Below, piece by piece: positions 9,408 through 20,948 of a DNA stretch of 64,000 bases (position 1 is the first letter of the stretch; every line of letters begins with the position of its first letter). The DNA is from Mycobacterium persicum (lineage in GTDB: Bacteria; Actinomycetota; Actinomycetes; Mycobacteriales; Mycobacteriaceae). The notes beneath the pieces were generated by a model that did not search any database, was not told the DNA's origin, and saw only the letters and a program-made list of their open reading frames with translations. Location: contig NZ_MVIF01000001.1 in assembly GCF_002086675.1 (NCBI RefSeq), positions 186,001-250,000 of the forward strand. The letters are read 5' to 3'. The position numbers and the translations under genes are program-made.

Positions 9408-9742
9408 TTCTTGTCAGTAGTTGTCGCACCCGCATCGCCGGCTGTCCGCCGATCGGCGGATCGGTGTCGCTCGTGAAAGTCGTGGCGCCCGACCTGTCGT
9501 TGTCCTCGGCCGCGTCACCGATGAGAACCCCGTGCACGAGGTCGGCTGAGCGTGCCCGAACGCGAGCTCGCCGCCGGCCCGGCCCAGCATCACCCCACGC
9601 TGTTATGAGCGCGACGCCGGTAGTGGTGTGCGGCAGCAACTACGGCGCCTTCTGCATCCGGGCCCTGCTACGCGTCCGTCGACCGCCGCGGCAGAACTGG
9701 CAACGGCCACGCGGACCCCGTCAGACCCTCGCTCAATGAGGC
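9408..9742. other. 335-base interval without a confident gene
   Basis: Lies between the stop codons of two convergent genes. In H37Rv a small gene (Rv0689c) occupies this place; I cannot recognise a counterpart. From 9606 the plus strand encodes SATPVVVCGSNYGAFCIRAL, which resembles the start of an NAD(P)-binding reductase, but the frame loses sense after some 30 residues. It could be the remnant of a gene. Confidence 0.5.
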
Positions 9743-10990
9743 TCAACCGGCATCCGGTGATTCCAGCACTTCGGAGATGGGCGCGCCGGCGGCGATCTTG
9801 GAGCGCACCTTCATGACCTTGCCCGGCATCGCGCCACCCACGACACCGACCAGCACACCATCGCGCTCGTAGTAGGCCAGGAACCTTCGGCCGTCGTCCT
9901 CGACGAGATGGACGATATCGGTGGCGTGCGGCTCACCCAGGCACTGAATCTTGACGTCATACTGGTCGCTCCAGAAATAGGGAACGACCACGTTGGACGG
10001 TACGTCACGGCCCAGCATCGCCGGCACCACCACCCGGGCCTGGTCGGCAACATTGCTCCAATGTTCCACGCGCACTTGGTGTCCCATCGGATCGCGCCAG
10101 GAGGCGACATCACCCAGCGCCCATACGTTGGGCGCACTGGTGCGTCCGGCTGCGTCACAGATCACGCCGTTGTCGACCTTGACGCCGGTACCGTCAAGCC
10201 AGCCGGTCGCCGGATGCGACCCGATGCCGACGACAACCAGGTCGGCCGGTAGTTCGGTACCGTCGGTCAGGACCACCGTGTCGACATGGCCCGCCCCGCG
10301 GACCTCGGCCACGCCGATGCCGGTGCGCACGTCGACGCCCTCGTCCCGATGCAGGCGGGCGACCAGCTGACCGATCTGCTCGCCAAGCACCGATGCCAGC
10401 GGCGTCGGCTGCGGCTCGACCAGCACCACCGCCACACCCAGCCCGCGCAGGCTGGCCGCCACCTCGCAGCCGATGAAACCCGCCCCGACGACGACGGCGC
10501 GGGTGGCGGCCGACGCGTGGGCGCGCAACGCCATGCACTCGTCGTACGACCGCAGCACCCGAATGCCCTCGATGTCCGGGAACGTCGGAATGCGCCGCGG
10601 CACCAGGCCGGTCGCGATGACGAGCTCGTCGTAGCGCAACATGGTTCCGTCGGCCAAAGTGAGTGTCTGCGCGACGGTGTCGAGGCCGGTGGCCGCCGAC
10701 CCCAACCGAAGCGTGATGTCCTTCTCGTCGTACCACTCACGCGGTTTGAGGGCGACATCGTCGACCTCCTTGCGCAGCACCTCCTTGGACAGGGGCGGCC
10801 GGTCGTAGGGGAGGTGGACCTCGTCGCTGACGATGGTGAGGCGACCCGCGTAGCCGGCCCGGCGCAGTTGCTCGGCGGTCCGGGCCGCGGCCAGTCCCCC
10901 ACCGACGATCACGATCCCGTTATCAGCACCGGAGTCAGGCCCCGATTCCGGGTGCGTGTCAACTTCGTTGACGCCTTCGCTACTGGTCAC
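9743..10990 (-). CDS. NAD(P)H-dependent ferredoxin reductase (Rv0688-like)
   Basis: FAD/NAD-dependent reductase of the rubredoxin/ferredoxin reductase type. It has an N-terminal FAD fold (IVIVGGGLAAARTAEQL), LPYDRPPLSKEVL, a central NAD fold (AVVVGAGFIGCEVAASL), the FAD signature NVWALGDVASW and a C-terminal reductase domain ending near KIAAGAPISEVL. It would pass electrons from NAD(P)H to a ferredoxin serving a cytochrome P450 or oxygenase; no such partner is in the window. Two GTG starts are possible, 11005 and 10990. I used 10990 (415 residues) because it aligns with the MTS start of Rv0688. It follows the SDR gene by about 24 bases and is probably co-transcribed with it. Confidence 0.88.
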   Translation of the reverse strand: MTSSEGVNEVDTHPESGPDSGADNGIVIVGGGLAAARTAEQLRRAGYAGRLTIVSDEVHLPYDRPPLSKEVLRKEVDDVALKPREWYDEKDITLRLGSAATGLDTVAQTLTLADGTMLRYDELVIATGLVPRRIPTFPDIEGIRVLRSYDECMALRAHASAATRAVVVGAGFIGCEVAASLRGLGVAVVLVEPQPTPLASVLGEQIGQLVARLHRDEGVDVRTGIGVAEVRGAGHVDTVVLTDGTELPADLVVVGIGSHPATGWLDGTGVKVDNGVICDAAGRTSAPNVWALGDVASWRDPMGHQVRVEHWSNVADQARVVVPAMLGRDVPSNVVVPYFWSDQYDVKIQCLGEPHATDIVHLVEDDGRRFLAYYERDGVLVGVVGGAMPGKVMKVRSKIAAGAPISEVLESPDAG

Positions 10991-11014
10991 CTGCAGTTCA
11001 TACACGATCGCGCG

Positions 11015-11983
<969 letters not shown>

Positions 11984-12017
11984 CTACCGGATCCAACGAG
12001 CCCGGCGACTAGCCCGC

Positions 12018-12818
12018 TCAGATCTCGGCGATGATCTGAGCCCGCCGGCTGGCATACTCCTGATCGTTCACCACTCCGCTGGCCCGCAATGACTCCAGCT
12101 CCTGCAATCGCTCGGCGATCGACGCTTGCGAGGCGGCCGGCTGGGATGCCGGCGCCTGCTGCGCGACCGCCCGCCGCACCACCGCTTGGACTTGCTGACG
12201 CAACGCCGGATTCGACCGGATGTCGACCATTCGGTTGAGTGGAATGCCATTGGCCTTCAGGATCTGCAGGATCTCCATCAACGGGCCGGCCTGACCGCTC
12301 AAGTCGTAGGTCTTGTTGTCCTCGGCCAGGGTGAACTGCGCCGGGAGCAGGCCGTTGACCAGAGAGCTGCGCTCCCAGTCGATCAGGTATTGCTGGGTAG
12401 TCGGATCGACCAGGACGACCAGCTTGCGCGCGGTCAGGTTGCCCAGCCGGGTCACGCTGGCGATCACCCGGTCTTCGCTGTCGAACGGCACGATGCCGGG
12501 TCCGGCGATATGCAGGTGCACCTTGACCACCGGTTGGTCGTTGATCCTGGTCCCGGTTTCGGTGAGACCGGTGATTTGCGCGAGCACCAACACCCCGTGC
12601 TGCTCGAGTTCGGCCGTCTTGGCCGCCGTCTTGGCGCCCCAGTTGGTCAATGCCAGCGCGATCAGCACATCCGCCACGGTGATCAGCAGACCGACATAGA
12701 ACATCCACGACAGCAGGCTGCCCACGCCCAGCGTGAAATAGACGATCAGAAAGATCGGCCCGACCAGACCGCCGCACAACAGCACCAACAACTGCATCTT
12801 GATATAGCGCGCCAGCAT
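12018..12818 (-). CDS. Membrane protein with C-terminal SHOCT-like segment (Rv0686-like)
   Basis: 266 residues from the ATG at 12818, which has GAGGAG placed 7 bases upstream. Two hydrophobic helices come first (LLVLLCGGLVGPIFLIVYF and MFYVGLLITVADVLIALAL). A soluble domain follows that looks like a beta-rich module (GVLVLAQITGLTETGTRIN), then an alanine/glutamine-rich linker, and last ERLQELESLRASGVVNDQEYA, the short helical SHOCT motif common at the ends of Actinobacterial proteins. Function unknown; the motif is linked to oligomerisation. It lies downstream of tuf but is separated from it by a strong hairpin, so it likely has its own expression. Confidence 0.8.
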   Translation of the reverse strand: MLARYIKMQLLVLLCGGLVGPIFLIVYFTLGVGSLLSWMFYVGLLITVADVLIALALTNWGAKTAAKTAELEQHGVLVLAQITGLTETGTRINDQPVVKVHLHIAGPGIVPFDSEDRVIASVTRLGNLTARKLVVLVDPTTQQYLIDWERSSLVNGLLPAQFTLAEDNKTYDLSGQAGPLMEILQILKANGIPLNRMVDIRSNPALRQQVQAVVRRAVAQQAPASQPAASQASIAERLQELESLRASGVVNDQEYASRRAQIIAEI

Positions 12819-12924
12819 GTGCCTGCTCCTCGCTTCACGGTTAGGTCGTGTCAGATTAGCGCGCACACTCGGCTACCGATCACATACTGTGCCGCTGGCC
12901 CGGTCGGTTGCCGAGGGCACCAAG

Positions 12925-12966
12925 CACCAGGCCCGGATTGCCATGATCGGCAATCCGGGCCTGGTG
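12925..12966 (-). terminator. Strong hairpin downstream of tuf
   Basis: A perfect 18-base inverted repeat (CACCAGGCCCGGATTGCC and its complement) with a 6-base loop, starting 15 bases after the tuf stop. There is no T-run on either side, which is usual for mycobacterial terminators. It closes the rpsL-rpsG-fusA-tuf transcript. Confidence 0.85.
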
Positions 12967-12981
12967 ATGAACCGGTTAGCG

Positions 12982-14172
12982 CTACTTGATGATCTTGGTG
13001 ACCCGGCCGGCGCCGACGGTACGGCCGCCTTCACGGATCGCGAACCGAAGACCTTCGTCCATGGCCACGGGCTGGATCAGCTTGACGGCGATGTTGGTGT
13101 TGTCACCGGGCATCACCATCTCGGTGCCCTCCGGCAGGGTCACCACACCGGTCACGTCGGTGGTGCGGAAGTAGAACTGCGGACGGTAGTTGTTGAAGAA
13201 CGGCGTGTGCCGGCCGCCCTCGTCCTTGGACAGGATGTAGACCTGACCCTCGAACTCGGTGTGCGGGGTGGTGGTGCCGGGCTTGATGACGACCTGGCCG
13301 CGCTCGACGTCCTCACGCTTGACGCCACGCAGCAACAGCCCGACGTTGTCACCGGCCTGCCCCTGGTCGAGCAGCTTGCGGAACATCTCCACACCGGTGA
13401 CGGTGGTCTTGGTGGTCGTCGGGCGGATGCCGACGATCTCGACTTCCTCGTTGACGTTGACCACGCCGCGCTCCACACGACCGGTGACGACGGTGCCGCG
13501 GCCGGTGATGGTGAAGACGTCCTCGACGGGCATCAGGAACGGCTTGTCGGTCTCACGGACCGGGTCGGGGATCGACTCGTCGACCGCATCCATCAGCTGC
13601 TCCACCGACTCCACCCACTTGGGGTCGCCCTCGAGAGCCTTCAGTGCCGAAACCCGCACTACCGGGGCGTCCTCGTCGAACTCCTGGGCGGCCAGCAGCT
13701 CGCGGACCTCCATCTCGACGAGCTCGAGCAGCTCCTCGTCGTCGACCGCGTCGGCCTTGTTCAGCGCGACCAGGATGTAGGGCACACCCACCTGACGCGC
13801 GAGCAGCACGTGCTCACGGGTCTGCGGCATCGGGCCGTCCGTGGCGGCGACCACCAGGATCGCGCCGTCCATCTGGGCGGCGCCGGTGATCATATTCTTG
13901 ATGTAGTCGGCGTGGCCCGGCGCGTCGACGTGTGCGTAGTGCCGCTTCTCGGTCTGGTACTCCACGTGCGCAATGTTGATGGTGATACCGCGCTGACGCT
14001 CCTCGGGCGCGTTGTCGATCTGGTCGAACGCCTTCGACTCGTTCAGGTCCGGGAACTTGTCGTGCAGGACCTTGGTGATAGCCGCGGTCAGGGTGGTCTT
14101 GCCGTGGTCAACGTGACCGATGGTCCCGATGTTGACGTGGGGCTTGGTCCGCTGGAACTTCGCCTTCGCCAC
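12982..14172 (-). CDS. tuf: Elongation factor Tu
   Basis: 396-residue GTPase that brings aminoacyl-tRNA to the ribosome. The G motifs are GHVDHGKT (residues 19-26), the [14 protein letters not shown] switch, DAPGHADY and NKAD. All three EF-Tu domains are present and the protein ends in the conserved GRVTKIIK. It is last in the str operon, 116 bases after fusA, a gap large enough for its own promoter. A ribosome site GGAGGA precedes the start. Length and sequence match the M. tuberculosis protein closely. Confidence 0.98.
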   Translation of the reverse strand: MAKAKFQRTKPHVNIGTIGHVDHGKTTLTAAITKVLHDKFPDLNESKAFDQIDNAPEERQRGITINIAHVEYQTEKRHYAHVDAPGHADYIKNMITGAAQMDGAILVVAATDGPMPQTREHVLLARQVGVPYILVALNKADAVDDEELLELVEMEVRELLAAQEFDEDAPVVRVSALKALEGDPKWVESVEQLMDAVDESIPDPVRETDKPFLMPVEDVFTITGRGTVVTGRVERGVVNVNEEVEIVGIRPTTTKTTVTGVEMFRKLLDQGQAGDNVGLLLRGVKREDVERGQVVIKPGTTTPHTEFEGQVYILSKDEGGRHTPFFNNYRPQFYFRTTDVTGVVTLPEGTEMVMPGDNTNIAVKLIQPVAMDEGLRFAIREGGRTVGAGRVTKIIK

Positions 14173-14288
14173 TGTTGTGTCCTCCTGGACTGTTGGTGCT
14201 TATAAAAGCAGTGTTGATGTTTTCAGTTATGCCGCGGTGTTGACCGGGCTAGCTTACGCGCAAATCACTCGCCGTCACCTCACGCCGC

Positions 14289-16394
<2,106 letters not shown>

Positions 16395-16469
16395 AGAAGT
16401 CTTCCCACTCTTTCGGTTGCTAAGTCAGTTCGCTGTCAGGTGCGCCCGGCTGCTGTTCGCCGGCGGCTT

Positions 16470-16940
16470 TCACCAGCGGTAATGCGCAAAGGCGCGGTTC
16501 GCCTCGGCCATCTTGTGGGTGTCCTCACGCCTCTTGACAGAAGCCCCAAGGCCGTTGCTGGCATCCAGAATCTCGTTTGCCAACCGTTCGATCATCGTCT
16601 TCTCCCGGCGTTGCCGCGAGTAGCCGACGAGCCAGCGCAGCGCGAGCGTGGTCGACCGGTCCGGGCGCACTTCGACAGGCACCTGGTAGGTCGCACCACC
16701 CACGCGGCGGCTGCGAACCTCCAAGGCCGGTTTCACGTTGTCCAGAGCGCGCTTGAGGGTGATCACGGGATCGGTGCCGGTTTTGTCGCGGGCGTGCTCG
16801 AGCGCACCATAAACAATGCGCTCGGCCAGCGATTTCTTCCCCTTCAGCAGAACCTTGTTCACCAGTTGGGTGACCAGCTGCGACCCGTACACCGGGTCGT
16901 TGACCAACGGACGCTTAGGCGCCGGCCCCTTGCGCGGCAT
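16470..16940 (-). CDS. rpsG: 30S ribosomal protein S7
   Basis: 156-residue S7, the head-assembly primary binder of 16S rRNA. It starts [20 protein letters not shown], carries the S7 signature region [15 protein letters not shown] and ends [12 protein letters not shown], as in other mycobacteria. The start codon overlaps the rpsL stop by 1 base, so the two are tightly coupled. Confidence 0.98.
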   Translation of the reverse strand: MPRKGPAPKRPLVNDPVYGSQLVTQLVNKVLLKGKKSLAERIVYGALEHARDKTGTDPVITLKRALDNVKPALEVRSRRVGGATYQVPVEVRPDRSTTLALRWLVGYSRQRREKTMIERLANEILDASNGLGASVKRREDTHKMAEANRAFAHYRW

Positions 16941-17314
16941 CAGCTCTTCTCCTTCTTGGCGCCGTAACGGCTGCGAGCCTGCTTGCGGTTCTTCACTCCC
17001 TGGGTGTCGAGCGAACCGCGGATGATTTTGTACCGAACACCGGGCAGGTCCTTCACCCGGCCGCCTCGCACCAGCACCATCGAGTGCTCCTGCAGGTTGT
17101 GGCCCTCGCCGGGGATGTACGCCGTGACCTCAACCTGACTCGTCAGCTTCACCCGCGCGACCTTGCGAAGCGCCGAGTTCGGCTTCTTCGGAGTGGTGGT
17201 GTACACCCGGGTGCACACGCCACGGCGCTGCGGGCTGCCCTTGAGGGCCGCGGTCTTGACCTTGGCGATCTTGTCCCGACGACCCTTGCGGACCAGCTGC
17301 TGAATGGTTGGCAT
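16940..17314 (-). CDS. rpsL: 30S ribosomal protein S12
   Basis: 124-residue S12, part of the decoding centre. The loop [17 protein letters not shown] contains Lys43, and [12 protein letters not shown] contains Lys88; both are the wild-type residues whose substitution gives streptomycin resistance, so this protein predicts a sensitive target. It is the first gene of the str operon. The start ATG is followed by the standard [11 protein letters not shown]. About 340 bases without a gene lie upstream. Confidence 0.98.
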
Positions 17315-17655
17315 CTACCGGCTTTCTGTGTCGCTGTCTGAGGGTCCGGCTCCGGTCCCCGTATTGTTACAAGTCCTTGTACTGCAGTTATGCCCTGCCT
17401 CGGAACCAACGCCGTATAAACGCCGTACCCCGCTGCCGGGTGTGTCGCATGCGGTTGGGCTCCGAACTCAACCCGCCTCGTACATGACATCTCGGCGAAA
17501 TCATGGACATGCGAATTGGCCCGGCATCCACGCCCTCAAGTCGGGCGCTGTAGGCCGCCAGGCACGAGCAACCACAATACCGCTCGCCGGTCAGGCAGGT
17601 CAAAGTGGTGCCCAAACCAAGCGGAGATCCGTTACCCGGGCGTCCCCGATCAGCG
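17315..17655. promoter_or_regulatory. Upstream region of the rpsL-rpsG-fusA-tuf operon
   Basis: 341 bases with no convincing gene. It must hold the operon promoter, since the gene upstream (TetR) ends at 17656 on the same strand. A perfect 14-base palindrome (TACAAG, 2 bases, CTTGTA) lies at 17368-17381, 54 bases before the rpsL start. I could not assign a clear -10/-35 pair. Confidence 0.5.
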
Positions 17656-18303
17656 TTAGGCCTGCTTGGCGCCGGGCTCCGCGGTGCGCTTTTCCATCCC
17701 CGCCGCCAGGCGCAACACCATGTCGGAGAACACCGCGTCGGTATCGATCTCATCCATCACGCCAGTCATTTCCAGCAGCACAAACCCGTGTAGTGCCGAC
17801 CAGAACTCCAGCGCCGCGTAGAAGGCCTCTTCGCCTTCCAGGCCGTAGGAGGACAGCACGGCGATCACCGGCGCGGCAGCACTTCTGGTCGCCGCGGCGT
17901 AGTCGGGATCGTCCCCGCCCAACGGCATCCGGGTGAATGCCGAGTACCGACCCGGATGGTGGTGGGCATAGCTGCGGTAGGCACCGGCCATCACCAATAC
18001 CGCGTCATCGCGGGAGCGCCCCTCGCCGACCCGGTTCAGCATCATGATGATGTCGTCGATCACCCGAACCCGCACCGCGCGGCGCAGGTCCTCGAGGCTG
18101 TCCACGTGGTTGTACAGCGACGGCCCCTTGGTCCCCAGTTGGGTCGCCAACGCGTTGATGGTCAGCGAATCCCAGCCCTCCCGGTCCAGAAAGTTCAGGG
18201 CACCCTCGACGATGGAATCGCGGCTCAACTTGGCCGGCCGCGCCGCGGCTTTCACAGCGCGCTGGCGACCAGCCGTTGAGGGCGGTTCCGGCGAAGCTGC
18301 CAT
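17656..18303 (-). CDS. TetR-family regulator (Rv0681-like)
   Basis: 215 residues from an ATG at 18303, which has AAGGA about 8 bases upstream; the frame is open further up but without a ribosome site. The DNA-binding helices are at SRDSIVEGALNFLDREGWDS through KGPSLYNHVDSLEDL. A TetR_C-type ligand domain follows, ending in KRTAEPGAKQA. It is divergent from the two DUF3060 genes across about 250 bases containing a good palindrome, so these are its likeliest targets. The ligand is unknown. Confidence 0.88.
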   Translation of the reverse strand: MAASPEPPSTAGRQRAVKAAARPAKLSRDSIVEGALNFLDREGWDSLTINALATQLGTKGPSLYNHVDSLEDLRRAVRVRVIDDIIMMLNRVGEGRSRDDAVLVMAGAYRSYAHHHPGRYSAFTRMPLGGDDPDYAAATRSAAAPVIAVLSSYGLEGEEAFYAALEFWSALHGFVLLEMTGVMDEIDTDAVFSDMVLRLAAGMEKRTAEPGAKQA

Positions 18304-18381
18304 GAGGATCGTCCTTATAATTGTTCGACGTGCGAATGACAGTGAGTCATCGCCGCTGCGGTTGTGGGAGGTCAACGGTGG

Positions 18382-18404
18382 GTCAACTAATGACTCTAGT
18401 TGAC
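18382..18404. promoter_or_regulatory. Candidate operator of the Rv0681-like TetR
   Basis: Perfect 8-base inverted repeat GTCAACTA / TAGTTGAC with a 7-base centre, 78 bases upstream of the TetR start in the region divergent to the DUF3060 genes. Further GTCAAC sequences lie nearby at 18371 and 18449. Size and place fit a TetR operator; binding is inferred. Confidence 0.45.
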
Positions 18405-18551
18405 TCGACCGTCGATCGACCGCGTCAGATGCGGGCGCGGCGGGGTGTCAACCAAATGCCGTCAACGCTGTCGTCGGGCAGGGCACTACACCTAGGCTAG
18501 GTGCACACCTCGATCGAGCACCGATCACGCGCCAACGGAGGGGGGCCCGCA

Positions 18552-18938
18552 GTGAGATGGACAACCGCCGCCGCGTCACTGGCCAGCTGCGTCGTCACCA
18601 TCGTCACCACCGCAGTCACGTCACTCGCGCTACCGCCGGCCGCGCACGCAAAAAACGGCGACACCCATATCACCGGCGAGGGCCTCGAGCAGGTTTTGGA
18701 TTGCAACGATTCCACCCTGTTGGTCAACGGCACCGCCAATATCATCACCGCGAAGGGAACGTGCTGGGCGGTGACGGTAATGGGCTCGTCCAACACCGTC
18801 GTTGCCGACACGGTGATCAACGACATCACCGTCTACGGTTGGGATCAGACGGTGTTCTTCAAGAACGGCGATCCGTTCATCTGGGATCGCGGCCGCGAAC
18901 TGGGTATGGTCAATCGGCTCCAGCGAGTGGGCCCTTAA
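18552..18938 (+). CDS. Exported DUF3060 protein (Rv0680c-like)
   Basis: 128 residues from a GTG at 18552 with GGAGGGGG about 6 bases upstream. A signal peptide is clear: a basic start, a long hydrophobic stretch (TAAASLASCVVTIVTTAVTS) and a PPAAHA cleavage site. The exported part has the short repeated beta pattern of DUF3060 (STLLVNGTANIITAKGTCWA then VTVMGSSNTVVADTV). Such repeats probably fold as a small beta-helix. Function unknown. It is followed after 15 bases by a second DUF3060 gene, and both face a TetR gene. Confidence 0.82.
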   Translation: MRWTTAAASLASCVVTIVTTAVTSLALPPAAHAKNGDTHITGEGLEQVLDCNDSTLLVNGTANIITAKGTCWAVTVMGSSNTVVADTVINDITVYGWDQTVFFKNGDPFIWDRGRELGMVNRLQRVGP

Positions 18939-18953
18939 GGAATCGAGGAGCCT

Positions 18954-19436
18954 ATGCGCGTTCATGTCCCCACCTCGCGGCTGTCTGCGATCGCTCTGAC
19001 ACTGGCCTTTGGTGCAACGGCCGCCGGACTGGTCGGCTGCAGTTCGACCGCCAATCCCCCGCCGGCCACCAGCAGCTCCGCAAAGCCCACAACCGCGCCG
19101 AGTAGCGGAACGGCGGCGCCGTCCACGTCAGCCGGGCCCCCCACGACCGCGTCGATCGAGATCGGCAACATGCTGAACTACGGATCGATCGGGACGACCG
19201 CCACCCTGGACTGCGCCGACGGCAAGTCACTGAATGTCGCCGGCTCGGAAAACACCCTTACCGTCAACGGCACCTGCTCGACGGTGACCATTGGCGGCAC
19301 CAACAACAAGATCACCTTCGACAAGATCGACCAGCACCTGAGCGTGCTGGGACTCAACAACTCCATCACCTACAAGAATGGTGACCCGCAAGTCGACAAC
19401 ATCGGGTCGGGCAACACCATCAACAAGGGCGGCTGA
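18954..19436 (+). CDS. DUF3060 lipoprotein (Rv0679c-like)
   Basis: 160-residue lipoprotein. The lipobox is LVGC with the lipidated cysteine at residue 29. Next comes a Pro/Thr/Ser-rich linker of about 35 residues that would span the cell wall, then a DUF3060 domain with repeats such as LNVAGSENTLTVNGTCSTVT and IGGTNNKITFDKI. A ribosome site GAGGAG precedes the ATG. It shares its transcript with the secreted DUF3060 protein just upstream. The stop faces the echA5 stop across 12 bases. In H37Rv the mmpS5-mmpL5 genes lie beyond this point; here they do not. Confidence 0.85.
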   Translation: MRVHVPTSRLSAIALTLAFGATAAGLVGCSSTANPPPATSSSAKPTTAPSSGTAAPSTSAGPPTTASIEIGNMLNYGSIGTTATLDCADGKSLNVAGSENTLTVNGTCSTVTIGGTNNKITFDKIDQHLSVLGLNNSITYKNGDPQVDNIGSGNTINKGG

Positions 19437-19448
19437 CCGGCCGACAGG

Positions 19449-20213
19449 TCACGCCGGCGCGCCGTGGCGGCCGGCACCTCCCGCGAAGCGTGCGGCCCCC
19501 GTCGAGGCCTCTGCCGCCACCCGGGAGATGCTGGCGAATTCCAGGTCGAGCGCCGCCGACTCCGGCAGTCCCCATTGGTGCAGCGCCGACAACCGATCCG
19601 ACCGCAGACACTGCTGAGGCAGGGCGGCCAATTCGGCCGCCAACGCCTCGGCCGCCTGCCTTGCCTGCCCTTTGGGCACCACCCGATTGGTCAGTCCCAT
19701 CGCCAGCGCCTCATCGGCCGCCACCGCCCGGCCGGTAAGGATCATGTCCATCGCCCGGCTGTGCCCGATCAGCCGCGGCAGCCGTACCGTGCCGCCGTCG
19801 ATCAGCGGTACGCCCCAGCGGCGGCAGAACACCCCGAACACGGCGTCCTCCTCGGCCACCCGCAGGTCGCACCACAACGCCAATTCCAGACCACCGGCTA
19901 CGGCGTAGCCACTGACAGCGGCGATCACCGGTTTGGACAGCACCATTCGCGACGGGCCCATCGGGCCCGGGCCGGTGCGGTGTACGGCATTGGCCTCCGC
20001 TGTGCCGAAGGCCTTCAAATCGGCTCCGGCGCAAAAGGTTCCGCCGTTGCCGCACAACACCGCCACCGCAGCCGCGTCGTCACGGTCGAACTGCTCGAAC
20101 GCCGAGTAGAGCGCGGCGGCCGTCGGCCCGTTGACTGCGTTGCGTGCCGCCGGCCGGTTGATGATCACCGTGGTCACCGGACCGGTGTGCTCCACTTGCA
20201 CCAGATCGCTCAT
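19449..20213 (-). CDS. echA5: Enoyl-CoA hydratase/isomerase family protein EchA5
   Basis: 254-residue crotonase-fold protein. The CoA-binding and oxyanion segments are GTFCAGADLKAFG and VSGYAVAGGLELALWCDLRVA, and RRWGVPLIDGGTVRLPRLIG is the usual helix-turn region. In this last block Asp stands where a catalytic Glu is often found, so hydratase activity should not be assumed. Its start overlaps the stop of the PaaX-like gene by 4 bases, placing it at the end of the fadE8-echA4-paaX-echA5 operon. Probably acts on acyl-CoA intermediates in fatty acid or steroid breakdown. Confidence 0.9.
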   Translation of the reverse strand: MSDLVQVEHTGPVTTVIINRPAARNAVNGPTAAALYSAFEQFDRDDAAAVAVLCGNGGTFCAGADLKAFGTAEANAVHRTGPGPMGPSRMVLSKPVIAAVSGYAVAGGLELALWCDLRVAEEDAVFGVFCRRWGVPLIDGGTVRLPRLIGHSRAMDMILTGRAVAADEALAMGLTNRVVPKGQARQAAEALAAELAALPQQCLRSDRLSALHQWGLPESAALDLEFASISRVAAEASTGAARFAGGAGRHGAPA

Positions 20214-20944
20214 GTCGCCTCCAGGAGTTGGGATGGGTCAAGGCGTTTCGCCAGCTCGATGGCGAAGTCGTGGTATGCCGCGCGCAGCGGAGCACCCGGC
20301 CAGTGAGCTGGCAGCAGTTCGGCGGGCAGCATCGGGTCGGTGAGCAGATGACGGACCATGGCGGCGGCCACCACGAAGCGACCGGGAATGTCTGTGGCTT
20401 GGGAGATCTCCTCCAGCAATTGCTGTCCGGCGTCGGCCCACTCGGCTAGGTCCCATAGTCGCGCGGCCAGCTCGGCGGGCGCGTCGTCGTGGGTTCTGAA
20501 CACCCGTACCCGGGCCTGAATATCGGGGGGCAGTTCCAGGCCGAGATTGTCGGGACGTAGCCACACCCCTTCACGCAGTTCACTGAACCGCTTGTCCTGC
20601 AGCGTGTTTCGCAATGCGGCGCGGGTGCGTGCGTCATCGCCGACACTGGTGACGACGATCATGTGCCAGTAGCCGTGCCAGGCCCGCACCGGCGGACGCA
20701 TGGCCTCGTCCTGGCGCCGCTGCCGGGCCAGCAACCGATCCGAAAGCCGATAACCGTCGGCGGACCGGACCAGATCACCGGCGCTGACCATGCGGGTCAG
20801 GGCCACCCGCAACGCCGTTTCCTTGATACCGAAATCGGCTGTAAGCCTGACTAATTCGCTGGCGCTGGCCCACGCGGGATGCGCGCCGAGCAGCACGCTG
20901 AGCACCACGGACCGGGCGGTCATGCGCGCCAGCGATTTCGGCAT
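20210..20944 (-). CDS. PaaX-family transcriptional regulator (Rv0674-like)
   Basis: 244 residues from the ATG at 20944 (GGAG about 9 bases upstream). N-terminal winged-helix region SVVLSVLLGAHPAWASASEL to LRVALTRMVSAGDLVRSADG, then the PaaX central and C-terminal domains. PaaX proteins bind aromatic acyl-CoA, such as phenylacetyl-CoA, as inducer. Here the gene sits inside an acyl-CoA operon: it starts 4 bases after the echA4 stop and overlaps echA5. It is therefore a good candidate to regulate this operon in response to an acyl-CoA, though the ligand is not known. Confidence 0.87.
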   Translation of the reverse strand: MPKSLARMTARSVVLSVLLGAHPAWASASELVRLTADFGIKETALRVALTRMVSAGDLVRSADGYRLSDRLLARQRRQDEAMRPPVRAWHGYWHMIVVTSVGDDARTRAALRNTLQDKRFSELREGVWLRPDNLGLELPPDIQARVRVFRTHDDAPAELAARLWDLAEWADAGQQLLEEISQATDIPGRFVVAAAMVRHLLTDPMLPAELLPAHWPGAPLRAAYHDFAIELAKRLDPSQLLEAT

Positions 20945-20948
20945 GAAG

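Noticed and set aside
12817-14205. 462-residue open frame antisense to tuf
   Set aside because: Runs across the tuf terminator and the whole gene with shadow composition; tuf is certain on the other strand.
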